Origin: Tricholoma matsutake
Lineage: Eukaryota > Basidiomycota > Agaricomycetes > Agaricales > Tricholomataceae
Direction of reading: 5' to 3'
Assembly (NCBI GenBank): GCA_026075535.2
Contig: AP026539.1
Span: 8,432,001-8,496,000, forward strand
Length of the DNA: 64,000 nt
Shown in pieces: positions 54,021 to 64,000 of this stretch. The translations under genes and the position numbers were made by a program. The notes under the pieces are model-generated. The model worked only from the letters and a program-made list of their open reading frames with translations. It had not been told where the DNA came from and searched no databases. Position 1 is the first letter of the stretch, and each line of letters starts with the position of its first letter.

Positions 54021-57000
54021 CCTTACCCACTTGGCTGCCTACATTCGTCTCAACGCATCCGCTCTTTCCGACCCTGACTCTCTAACCATTCTTTTAACCT
54101 TTCCCAACTTGTCCGCCCCTTTCCGAACCCTTATCGACTCTGGCTCCTCCCACTGCTTCCTTGACTCCTCTTTCATGTTGAATAACCAACTCAGCATGGA
54201 ATCCATTAACCTGATCAGTTTACGACTCTTTGATGGAACTTGCAACTCCACCATAACTCAGATCATCAAACTTCCGGTCACCTTCCCTGCTGGTGAAGTA
54301 TTCAATTTGTCATTTTATGTAACCTCACTTGACTCTTCCTGTTCTGCAATACTCGGTCATAACTGGCTGAAGCAATACAATCTGTTGATTGACTGGTCTT
54401 CAAGCCAACTTGCTTTCCACTCTGCAGATCATAGAGGTCCAGCACCCCTGACGTCACCTTTGTCCCCAAATCTTCCGGTAGAAATCCTCAACTCTTCCGC
54501 ACTTTCTGAACCCCCCATTCCTCCTAAGTTTACACCTCCCGACATCTCCTTCATCAACGCTGCTGCTTATGCGTGTGCTAGCAAACTTCCTGGGGCAATA
54601 GCTTTTCAGATGACCTTGTCTCCAGAAGGGTTATCTGCCCGCTCCGCCCATTCTGCTAACTCCTCTGACCTCTCCGATATTCCACCTGAGTATCATGAAT
54701 TCGGTGATGTCTTTAATAAGACTAAAGTGGATACCCTTCCTCCGCATCGGTCTTACAACCTCAAGATAGAGACAGAAGACAATACTCCTCTGCCTCTGGG
54801 CCACATGTATTCTCTCTCCCCCTCTGAATTAGAAGCCTTACAAGTCTTTATTGACAAAAATGTCCGCTCAGGTTTCATCCGCCCATCCAAGTCTCTGCAT
54901 GGTGCTCCAATTCTCTTCGTCAAGAAGAAGGACGGTAGTCTCCAACTTTGTGTCGACTACTGAGGACTTAACCATCTTACAAAGAAAGACCGCTACCCAC
55001 TTCCTCTCATTTCTGACCTACTTGACTCTCCCTGTGAAGCCTGCTTGTTCACCAAAATAGACTTGCGGCATGCTTATCACCTAGTCCACATCGCTGATGG
55101 TGATGAGTGGAAAACTACTTTCCACACCCGCTATGGATCCTTCGAGTGGTTGGTGGTCCCCTTTGGGCTCAGTGATGCACCCGCAGCTTTCCAGCAGTTT
55201 ATGAACAACATCTTCAGTGACATGCTGGATGTTTGTGTCATCGTATACCTCAACGACATCCTAATCTATTCCGATGACAAGTCCCAGCACGGGGCTTGCG
55301 TCAAAGAAGTCCTCCGCTGTCTCCGGAAAAATGGACTTTACACCTCTCCACAGAAATGTGAGTTCCACAAAGACACCGTCGAATATTTGGTTTTCATCCT
55401 TTCACCGGATGGACTGCAGATGTCTGAGGATAAAGTCAAAACTGTGCTTGACTGGCCCGAGCCTAGGAAAGTTAAGGATATTCAATCCTTCTTAGGCTTT
55501 TGCAACTTTTACCGCTGCTTCATTAACAGCTATTCAGACATTGTTGTCCCACTCACCCACTTAATGCGGAAATCCGCACCCTGGGACTTCAACAAGAAGT
55601 GCCGCGATGCTTTTGAAAAGCTCAAACAAGAATTCACCCATGCCCCCGTCTTAACACAATGGGTACCTGACTCACAGATGGTACTTGAAATGGATGCTTC
55701 CGACTATGCCCTAGCGGCTATCCTTTCGGTTTACACTGCGGATGGAGAAATCCATCTGGTCACCTTTCATTCCCGCTCCTTCAATCCTGCTGAACTAAAT
55801 TACGACACCCATGATAAGGAACTCTTGGCCATTTTCGAGGCCTTCAAACACTGGCAGCAGTATTTTGAGGGTTCCGCAAACCCGGTTGATGTGGTCACCG
55901 ACCACAAAAATCTTGAGTACTTCAGCACTACCAAGTTGCTCACCTGCCGCCAGGCCTGTTGGTCTGAGTACCTTTCCCAATTCAATCTTGTCATCCGCTT
56001 CCACCCCGGAAAACTAGGGGCCAAGCCAGATGCACTCACTAGATGTTGGGACGTCTACCACAAAGGGGGAAATAGCAACTTTGCCTCCATAAACCCAACC
56101 AACTTCTGACCTGTATTCACACAGGAACAGCTCACCTCTTCCCTCCATGCCACCTATTTGCCACACCTGTTCTTCGACAAGCAGTAATCATGGATGTTGA
56201 GAGACTCCACCACAACATCCACACCTCCCTACCCCTTGACCCTTTATCATCCGCACATCTTCTGACACCTGTCGACCCCAACTGGACCATAGACGAGGCA
56301 GGTCTTCTCCATCACTTTGACCAGATTTATGTTCTGGACGTCGTGGATCTTTGCCTCAAGGTCCTTCAGTACAAACACGATCACATCCTCTCTGGCCACT
56401 TCGGACAAAACAAAACCCAGCAGCTTGTCCACCAGGAATATGTCTGGCCAAACCTCTGCACCTTTGTGCAGGAATTCTGCAAATCCTGTACCACTTGGAA
56501 ATGATCCAAATCACCTCGACACAAGCCCCATGGGTTCCTAAAGCAACTTCCGGTTCCAGAACAACCTTGGAACTCCATCTCCATGGATTTCATTGAGCAG
56601 CTACCCGACTCCGATGGTCACACCACTATCCTGGTCATTGTTGACCGTCTCACCAAACAAAACATCTTCATCCCAACTGTCAATGAAATCACAGCCCAAG
56701 AACTAGCCAACCTGTTCGTCCTCCATGTCTTCTCCAAGCATGGCGTTGATAGGTTGTCTTCTCAGCTCAAGGACCGATTCAACACTTTAGCATCATTCTA
56801 ATCACATCGGCTAACTCCTACGACATCCCAGACACAGCGCGACACACTCTATCAATCACGATATCATATCGACTGCAACGAAACATCACCAGCAACATCG
56901 ATAGTATCAAAAGACCACATTGCACAACCTTAGGACTACCCCAAAAGTCCCTAAGATTCCCCTACATGACCACCGAACATCCCCAACCAACTTCGAACAA

Positions 57001-59428
57001 GCCACAACTGCGATCGACCATCGTCAACCATCATCGATCGATATCGAGAAACTATGAGCGACATCGGGCGCTGCCTTCATTATCTAAATGGTGGAAGACC
57101 ATGCACTAGGACGTATTCCAACTCGTGTTCAAACCTGCTGATCATAGGTCAGCCTCATTCCAAGTCCCTATTGCACACAGAACCCACTGGACGCATTATT
57201 GCGAGACTTAGCGCAGTTTATACACAAAGGACAGTCTCTTTTAGTTCTTTCCCTTTATTACTCTTTCATCATATGATATATATATCTTTCTTGTTCAGAT
57301 TCCAGTCTCCTTTATGGCCTTGTGCCTTAACTCATATCTTTTGCCTCATGTTCTACACATGTTTCTCATTCCATTTTAGGAAGTTTCTTTAAAACATATA
57401 AAACTCTGTAGTATCTACTTGAAAATAACAAGAAATCGTCTTCACATATCGTCTTGTATACAGTTCTAAGCATCCGATCAGCTTTCTAAAACAATCTAAG
57501 TCTTTGCGGGTTTTCTTGATCGACGAGAAACCTCTGCAATCGTCGCATCCTCGATCCTCCCTCGATCCTCTTGTCATAGTTCTAGCAACCCTTCCAACAC
57601 TTCATAGCAGTTTGCCGCACCCTTCATATACCATCGACCTATCGAAAGGTCCCCATAATTCACATATCGACCATCGACAATAAAACTTGTTCGCCATCAA
57701 TCTCGTCAATCGCCGTCGATATTGATCGATACTCGATCGGACCATGACAAACACCTTCGTCTCTCATAACACTACCTTCATGACTAGTGTTAACTTGTAA
57801 TCTTCTCAGAGGTTTGACCACAAACTTTTGGAATGTCTCTCAACCCTCCTCTGACTCATCGCAAACATCATCGATTGCCTCATCGGCAGTTCTGGTGGTT
57901 TTCCCAGGTTGAGCATCATCATTTTTGGAGCCCACCGCAAGGGTGTCTGAATCATTTCATTGTCGGACCAACCTCGACTTCCTCGGCTTGGCCAACACAA
58001 GCGAGAACCCTTCAGATCGATACTCGCCACGCCTTCGAATCTCTCGAACAATCAGGAGATATTCTAATTCCAGTTTCCAAAGCAGAATCTACTCATCATA
58101 GACTATTTCCTTCACCTATATCATTGCCTTCCACATCATCATCTACTTCTTCGTCATCATCATCGACCTCTTCATTTACCCTTCCAACACTTCATAGCAG
58201 TTTGCCGCACCCTTCGTATACCATCGACCTATTGAAAGGTCCCCATAATTCACATATTGACCATTGACGATAAAACTTGTTCGCCATCGATCTCATCGAT
58301 CACCCTCAATATCGATTGATACTCGATTGGACCACGACAAACACCTTTGTCTCTCATAACACTACCTTCATGACTAGTGTTAGCTTGTAATCTCCTCAGA
58401 GGTTTGACCATGAACTTTCGGAATGTCTCGCAACCCTCCTCTGACTCGTTGCAAACATCATCGATTGCCTCATCGGCAGTTCTGGTGGTTTTCCCGGGTT
58501 GAGCATCATCAGCGTTCCATTGCACGTCACTTGCGACCGGGGATCCAAGTTTGTCTCCCATTTCTTCCGCTCCCTTGGGAAAGCGCTTGACATGCAGATC
58601 CACTTCACTTCTGGTTATCACCCGCAAGGTGATGGTCAGACAGAATGACTAAATCAGACCTTGGAGCAGTATCTCCAAATCTTCTGCAACTATCAGCAGG
58701 ACGACTGGTCTCACCTCTTGCCCTTGGGCGAATTTGCCTACAACAATGCTCCTTCTGCCTCTACAGGCATATCCCCCTTCTTTGCCAACAAAGGCCATCA
58801 CCCGAACATTTTTGTCTTTCCAGAACGCAACTTAGCTTCACAGTGTGCCCACAAGTTTGTCGTCGACTTAGACAACCTTCATCAGGAGCTTCAGAAACAG
58901 CTTGCGGCCACTCAAGAGTGTTATCAAGGCCCTGCGGACAAACATCGGGCACCCACACCTGACTTCAACATTGGTGATTCTGCCTACATCACTGCGGAAA
59001 ATATCCACACCACACATCCTTCCAAGAAACTTTCCGAAAAGCACCTTGGCCCCTTTGAAATCATTGCCTGCCTGGGCACTCACTCAGTCACCCTGCGGCT
59101 CCTGGATCACATGCGGGCCATTCACCCTGTTTTCCATGTCTCTCAACTAGAGAAACACTCCCCGAACACAATTCCAAATCGAGTACAACCTCCACCTCCT
59201 CCAATCACCATCGATGATGAGCTCGAATATGAGATCGCTGAAGTCCTCAACTCCGAAGTCGACAACTGATGTCGCTGCAAGATTCTCTACCTCGTCCGAT
59301 GGGAAGGTTACCAGGGAACCGACGAAGAGACTTCCTGGCTACCTGTTATGGAGCTTGACCACACCCAAGAACTCCTTGTGGATTTTCACACTCGCTACCT
59401 GCAGAAACCCAGACCATTACCCGCTTAA
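53941..59428 (+). pseudogene. Element C pol, interrupted
   Basis: Protease TLIDSGSSHCFLDSSF; a TGA at 54961 where B reads a sense codon; RT FTKIDLRHAYHLV and IVYLNDILIYSDD, where the first Asp of the YxDD box is Asn; RNase H LEMDASDYALAAIL, THDKELLAIFEA and TDHKNLEYF; TGA at 56107; integrase finger HDHILSGHFG...CKSCTTW; core SMDFIEQLPDSDG. Sequence breaks at SKHGV (56747) for the inserted element and resumes at 58512 with CDRGSKFVSHFFRSLG and GYHPQGDGQTE. A C-terminal module and chromodomain (LYLVRWEGYQGTDEETSWLP) end at 59428. Several TGA codons are present. Confidence 0.88.
56747..58511 (+). mobile_element. Small LTR-type element (TRIM-like) in the integrase of C
   Basis: Removing it rejoins HGV-PLHVTCDRG of the integrase, with a GCGT(T) duplication at 56743-56747/58512-58516. 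Ends are TG...CA (TGATAGG to ATCATCA). A 334-bp direct repeat (57588-57921 and 58178-58511) ends at the 3' border. The first copy is followed by TTTTTGGAGCCCACC, a TGG-type primer site, and about 250 bp of Ser-rich coding-like DNA. I read it as a 5' LTR of about 1.18 kb, a tiny interior and a 3' LTR whose left part is deleted. No polymerase is encoded. Confidence 0.6.
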
Positions 59429-59508
59429 AGTCTATTCATGTTACTTATTCACTCAGTCTGAACTCAGAAACAAAATTCATTGAAAAGTTTTTGGATCCGA
59501 CCGGATCC

Positions 59509-60497
59509 CTATACTACATCCGCTTCTCCCTCTCCGTCTTCATCACCCTCTCCCCCAACTTCACCCTCTTCTCCGCCCTCGTCCTTCTCTTCACCCTCCT
59601 CACCTCCACTCTCACTCTCCTCCCCATCATCCGCCCGCCTTTTCTCCAGATACCTCTGGAAGGCTGCCCAGTCATCTCTGGACTTGTGGATCCCGCGTCT
59701 TTCCTGCCGGGACTCTCGCACCGCTCGCTCAACCTCCTCGTCAACCTCGTCGCTCTCCTTGCCAACACCCTCTTCCTCCACCCACTTGGGGTCCAAAGCA
59801 TCTCGGATCTCCCCCATCGACTCCCACACCACGTTGGCCACCTCAGCACACCCCTTCCTTATCAACTTCATCATTTGTTGCATTACTTCCGGGTTTTCCC
59901 CAGTCGCCCCCGTCATTCCCGCCGGTTTTGCCGCAGGGGCTTCCTGCCCCTCCCACACTACCTCCTCGCACTTATGTTTGATGCACGTGCAGTTGTCGCA
60001 CACGCATCCCTTCGCACCCATCTTGAAACATGAGACCTTTTGATATTTGCATCTGGGCCACTTGTCAGTAAGAGAAGACTGAGAAAAGAAACCAGTATGC
60101 ACCTTTTGCAAGGCAATGCGGCCTGCACCCGCACCAGACTCTCTGACTCCTCCGACCCCACTCGCACTGTGGACTTGGCGATCTTCTTCTTCTTTGGGGA
60201 CTTGCTCCCCTCTGCCTCATCCTCCAGACCCACGGCTGCAGCTGCCCGCTTTTTCTCTGCTCGTTTTGCGACTGAAGCCTCCTTTCTCCACACCACTGCC
60301 TGGTGCGCCTCCTCCACCTTCGCAGCCTCCTCTGCTGCCTTCTGCGCCTCCTGCGCCCGATGTTCCTCCTCCCTTGCTACCTCCTCCAGCTCCCTCACCT
60401 CCCGTTCCATCTGCTCCTTCATCTCCCACTCCCTCTGTTCATACTGAGTCTTCATTGCGGCCAGCTTGAGTTGAGCAGAACTGGCTGGGGGGGACAT
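59509..60497 (-). CDS. Antisense accessory gene of element C: coiled coil plus Cys-rich protein, two exons
   Basis: Exon 1 is 60497-60103 and exon 2 is 60052-59509, with a 50-nt intron (gtgcat...cag). The total of 939 nt gives 312 residues with no stop. N-terminus (residues 15-95): continuous Glu/Lys/Arg/Ala coiled coil (KEQMEREVRELEEVAREEEH). Then a SKSPKKKKIAKS basic patch. The splice joins a cysteine-rich module PCKRCKYQKVSC...GCVCDNCTCIKHKC (C-x2-C-x6-C style, reminiscent of fungal zinc-binding clusters). Helices follow, with a very acidic Glu/Asp/Gly tail. The decayed copy at 7473-8168 shares layout, intron position and Cys spacing. It lies antisense between the chromodomain and the 3' LTR. 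Function unknown; a DNA- or RNA-binding regulator of the element is possible. Confidence 0.65.
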
Positions 60498-60632
60498 TTT
60501 GTATAGGTGATGGGGGAAGAAAGTCAACAAAATTTTTTCAACCAATTGCCGCATTTGGAATTTTCAACCAACTTCCTCATTCAGACTCAAACTCTCACAT
60601 GCCTCGTAGGCTCGGCACTAAGGGGGAAATAC

Positions 60633-61342
60633 TGTCAAGAACCATTCCTTGCCTGATCGGAACCTGCACCCATCTGATCCTTTTCCGCACCTCAAACCCG
60701 ACTTTTGTCTATGCCTTCCAATTTCATTCCCGGCCACCTTGCACTGCCCACACTGCTGTGCACCAGGCCACCTGGTACAGCATCCATGGCTGCCTTCCCA
60801 ATGCTGCCATCTAGTTTTGCAAATTTGACTACAGATTCCTGTGCGGCCTCTGCTAGGTAATTTATCTACACAGTTGAGACACTGCCGCAGTTCCCGTTTC
60901 CGTCCCGCTTTTATTCTGGACTCTAGTATTTAAGTTTAGCTAGTTTCGCCTTGTATTCCTCAGTTTGTATATTGACATAGACTTGACTTTACCCTGCCAA
61001 TCTAAAAACCTCCTTCTACTCCAACCCCTGTCCTCTAAGAGTCTGAACTCCATTCAACTCAACCTCTAGTCTCCCTCTGTAGTTCTAGTCCCATCTGAAC
61101 TTAACCTAAGTCCCTCCATACGCCTTCCCACTTTTACCCACACTTTCCCACTCCTACCTCTAAACCTTTGACTTGAAATTAGGACACCAGACGAGGTGAA
61201 GGGCGCAGCTTCTTACAAGCTGAAGCCAAGTCCTTTCCGTTTCCCCTCCTGCAGAATCCACATTGACCCGACAATCTTCTGCTATCATCATGCGCAGTGT
61301 CCAGTCAGATTCCAAAGCGGCCTTTAGGATCAGTTCTTAACA
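60633..61342 (+). repeat. 3' LTR of element C
   Basis: 710 bp, same ends as the 5' copy, preceded by TAAGGGGGAAATAC. Likely also provides the promoter region facing the antisense gene, whose start is 136 bp away. Confidence 0.92.
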
Positions 61343-61347
61343 TTGGG

Positions 61348-62263
61348 TTAGTACTTAAATGGCCATATATCACATGACATGAGCTCAAAAGTGTGCATGC
61401 ACACTTTTGCTCAAGGTTACATCATCAAGGTTACATCATCAATTGAGACTCTCAATCTAGAAAAAAATAAACATTCTGAGTTATTTCAGGTTGCTGTGGG
61501 CTGAATGACTTTTCACCTCTCTATTTTCAAAGAATCTGTGAATGGTACATGTTGACTGTCTACGCACATCTGTCATCTGGAGGATCACAAGTGAGGCATC
61601 TATAGCTGCCTGCAGGATATCCTCCAGGGAGTCAGGGGAATGTGCAGCTTGAAAGAGGGCTTTCCACAAGATCTTTTCAATGTCAGAAAGAATCTTGGGG
61701 CAATGAGTGCCCAGGGCTTGCCAAACCTACAAAACCAGTCAACAATGTAACAATTTCATAGATAGTACTTGCATTAAAAATAGTACTTGCATTAAACATT
61801 GCTTTCTTGCTTATTTTTTGTTCAATCAGAGGCCTCTTTGTCAACAAGCAGAGAGGAGAAATCCCCAGTGCAATGCAGAGGGGGATCTCCATTGATGTGG
61901 CACAGTTAGTGCCTTTGAAGGCCAGTTTCAGATCTGGGCCAGAGCCATTCACTTGCCTGCAATATTATTATGTAACAAATATTCCAATACATAAATACCC
62001 ATTAACTCATGGATAAAAGTTGTCCAATATGTTGTTTGTAATGTTAAGATGTCCCTGTGTAAGCAAAGAATGGTCCTTAGCAATTCCTTGAAAGCTATCA
62101 ACATTATCCACAAACATTTAACTGCAGTAAAAAATCAAATGCCAATGCAATAAAGTTGTAAGACCTCTGGGCCACATTCTTGGTTGAGGCGAATTTAGAA
62201 AGGAGCTGGAAGCATGCTGCAGGCCCATTTTCCCCCATCACACCAGTGTTGCTAGCCAGACCC
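61348..62263 (-). pseudogene. Exon-like fragments of an unrecognised minus-strand gene
   Basis: From 62260 down: LASNTGVMGENGPAACFQLL with KFASTKNVAQ, GSGPDLKLAFKGTNCATSM with EIPLCIALGISPLCLL, and ILWKALFQAAHSPDSLEDI with LQAAIDASLVILQMTDVRRQ. They look protein-like and are separated by intron-sized gaps. The upstream end is cut by element I at 62264 and the downstream end by element C at 61343. Orientation and spacing allow these to be 5' exons of the dioxygenase-like gene at 49117-51560, split by C, but I cannot prove it. Confidence 0.35.
61387..61408. repeat. Perfect 22-bp palindrome
   Basis: Eleven-base arms (AAAAGTGTGCA and its complement) without spacer. It is followed at about 61414-61441 by two tandem copies of AAGGTTACATCATC. 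Confidence 0.8.
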
Positions 62264-62630
62264 TGTAAGGGGACTAGAGGGTGCCCCACGTGTTTCTCCT
62301 ATTTTTTTTACATTCATCCTACATTTTTCCCCATCTTGTTTCCTTCTATTCTTCATTTTCTATGATTTTTCCTCATTTTATTACTAATTTTCCCTTCCTA
62401 TCACATTTGTACATGTTGACAGTTTTATATTTAGAGATGGAGCACCCCTTCCGACATTTACCCCTTGGTACAATGTCACTCAGCGGCCTAGATCAGCCTA
62501 TCTCCACCTTTTCTATTTCTAGGTTATTATTTGATTTTTGCAGTTTTCACATATACTGGGCACTGGCAAAGGGGTCCTTAGAGTTTTCTCTTCGGATTTC
62601 CCTTTGCTAGAGGCTAAGGTTGCCCTTATA
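62264..62630 (+). repeat. 5' LTR of element I, short form
   Basis: 367 bp, TGTAAGGG...CCCTTATA. It lacks the 59-bp segment between the two CGGATTTCCCTTTGCTAG motifs of the 426-bp LTRs of F and E. Contains AGAGTTTTCT at 62580-62589. Confidence 0.9.
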
Positions 62631-62632
62631 GT

Positions 62633-62642
62633 AGAAAACTCT
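62633..62642 (+). promoter_or_regulatory. Putative self-priming primer-binding site of element I
   Basis: AGAAAACTCT two bases after the LTR, exact complement of AGAGTTTTCT inside the LTR, as in E and F. Confidence 0.5.
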
Positions 62643-62795
62643 CTTTTAAGGCCTGAAATCATGAATGCACTGCCCAATATAGGCAGGTACGGAGTGGACA
62701 ATGCTTCCCAAAGCTCCATAGACTCCCTACACACCGTTCCTGACAGTCCTGCCTTTAGTGCACCACCATTTTTGCCAAATGCGCCCCCTAGCACT

Positions 62796-63897
62796 ATGGA
62801 TGCATCAGAGCGCCTTGACACACTTGAAAGCGATGTTGCCAGAATATGTGCACAAATTGATTCGCTTAAATCTACGATTGAAAACTTTGTCAGAACACTT
62901 CAGACTAGCTCCATGACTAATATTCCCCCCATTGTGACTCCAAGCGTGCCCAACAATGATGCACCACCTAATGTGCCCAGATCAAACTGTCCCCCCCCCC
63001 CCCACTGAATTTAATGGCACATGTGCGCAGGGACGTGTATTCCTTAACTCCTGTGAGTTGTATATCAGTCTCCAGTTGCATCAATTCATTGATGAAGCTG
63101 CAGAAATTTATTGGGCCTTCACATACATGAAATCTGCCTATCTCTATGTGGACTGTATTCTGGGCCAAACTAGAGAACTTGGTTCTCTACCTTTCTCCAC
63201 TTGGGGTGACTTTCGCACAGAGTTCGTATGCCACTTTTGTCCCCTCAATGAGGGCCACTGAGCAGTGACATGACTCGAGTCATCCTTGTACCACCAGGCA
63301 TGTCGATCTGTGGACAATTATATTGATGAGTTTAAAGACTTGGTGGACATGGCAGGATATGGGGGTGGGCTACCAGTGGTGGTGAAGTTCTGATGAGGCC
63401 TCAACTGGGAGATTCAGGACCAGATTGCCCAGATGTTGGAAGGACGTCCAGCGGACAATGATATCTATGCTTGGTACAAAGCTGCTTCCCTCTGTGATGA
63501 GAACCGACTCACAAATGCAGCGTTCAATGCTGCATTCCAGGCTCCAACTACCACTAATACATCCCACATCTTTAATAGAACCCTTCCCCAATGTAACCCT
63601 GTTCCCATCCATCAAACTCCTGCACCTGCCATCAATGTTCCAGTACCAATGGATGTTGATGCAGCCTGTAGCCACACACACAGGTTAAACCTCTGCTACT
63701 GCTGTGGGGAAACTGGACATATGGCTGGAGCATGTCCCCATTGTCAGGATATCCACATGCTCACCCTTGAGGGGCAAGATGAGCTCCTCCAGGACCTGTT
63801 GGCGCTTGTAGATGTTGAGGAAGCAAAGGGTCAGGTTGCAGAGGAGGTCAAATCAGAGGTTGTAGAGGAGCAGGATTTTTTGATTTGCAGTGAGTGA
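62796..63897 (+). pseudogene. Element I gag, frameshifted with nonsense codons
   Basis: ATG conserved with E and F (MDASERLDTLESDVARI). A run of 13 C at 62991-63003 shifts the frame. Capsid sequence (FNGTCAQGRVFLNSCELYI, LPFSTWGDFRTEF) then hits TGA near 63259, 63272 and 63391, where F has Arg or a sense codon. The CCHC knuckle (CYCCGETGHMAGAC) and acidic tail end at 63897, overlapping the pol frame. Confidence 0.85.
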
Positions 63898-64000
63898 ATC
63901 ATATGCCCTCATTGCCTGTCCATAACCACTTTGAAGTTTTGTCAGTTGAATCCCCAGAGAATGAATCTGATTTCATGACTATTCCGCTCTCTGAACCTTC

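Larger units (their letters stand above)
51864..61342 (+). mobile_element. Full-length Ty3/gypsy element C, carrying an antisense gene and a nested LTR element
   Basis: 9,479 bp with two 710-bp LTRs (51864-52573 and 60633-61342) and a perfect TTGGG duplication. Order: LTR, self-priming site, gag, pol with chromodomain, antisense accessory gene, polypurine tract TAAGGGGGAAATAC, LTR. A 1.76-kb element (56747-58511) splits the integrase. The LTRs differ at several sites, mostly C/T or G/A transitions. RT carries YLND instead of YxDD, so the element is dead in cis. Confidence 0.93.
62264..64000 (+). mobile_element. Ty3/gypsy element I (E/F family), 5' part, truncated by the window end
   Basis: 5' LTR 62264-62630, self-priming site, gag 62796-63897, and the first bases of pol. 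Colinear with E and F. Confidence 0.9.

Noticed and set aside
59480..60043. Plus-strand Ser/Pro-rich ORFs at the end of C
   Set aside because: They mirror the acidic tail of the antisense gene, which has a matching spliced homologue in B.

Overview
The window looks like a repeat-rich chromosome segment of a basidiomycete fungus, most likely a mushroom-forming agaricomycete. The evidence is the very short introns (about 42-64 nt), a fatty-acid desaturase gene cut into 13 exons, several Ty3/gypsy chromodomain retrotransposon families, two-gene PIF/Harbinger transposons, and nonsense codons in the transposons that are almost all TGA where a relative has CGA. I cannot name the species from the sequence. 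No rRNA, tRNA, CRISPR array or bacterial gene organisation was seen.

Layout. 1-3098: PIF/Harbinger element with a Myb/SANT-like gene and a decayed transposase, convergent. 3657-5654: the one clear host gene, an intact 13-exon delta-12-type fatty acid desaturase (minus strand). 6495-17311: a composite of decayed mobile DNA. A minus-strand gypsy element (B) is split by a hAT-like element (9178-11871, 8-bp target duplication), which itself carries a solo LTR (9274-10000). Element B is split again by a second Harbinger element (12939-16028, TAA target duplication). 18255-18698: Ty1/copia remnant. 18699-29764: minus-strand gypsy element D, with gypsy element E (21418-27419, plus strand, ATTCC duplication) inside its reverse transcriptase. 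29765-43761: minus-strand gypsy element G, with very young gypsy element F (32840-38888, GGTGT duplication; LTRs differ at only about 2 of 426 positions) inside its integrase zinc finger. 43762-46843: the 3' half of an inverted sister copy of G (element H). 46844-49116: inverted-repeat and 110-bp tandem-repeat DNA. 49117-51560: a multi-exon minus-strand gene with a predicted 2-oxoglutarate/Fe(II) dioxygenase-like fold. 51864-61342: full-length gypsy element C (TTGGG duplication, two 710-bp LTRs), carrying a small LTR element in its integrase and a spliced antisense gene next to its 3' LTR. 61348-62263: gene fragments. 62264-64000: start of a third E/F-type element (I), cut by the window end.

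Four observations stand out. First, the G/H family carries an extra sense ORF between the chromodomain and the 3' LTR, conserved between two copies. Second, the B/C family carries an antisense, intron-containing gene for a coiled-coil plus cysteine-rich protein in the same position. Third, three separate gypsy families have a primer-binding region complementary to a stretch inside their own LTR, the signature of Tf1-like self-priming rather than tRNA priming. Fourth, element G has a lysine/arginine-rich repeat of about 22 residues inserted between protease and reverse transcriptase.
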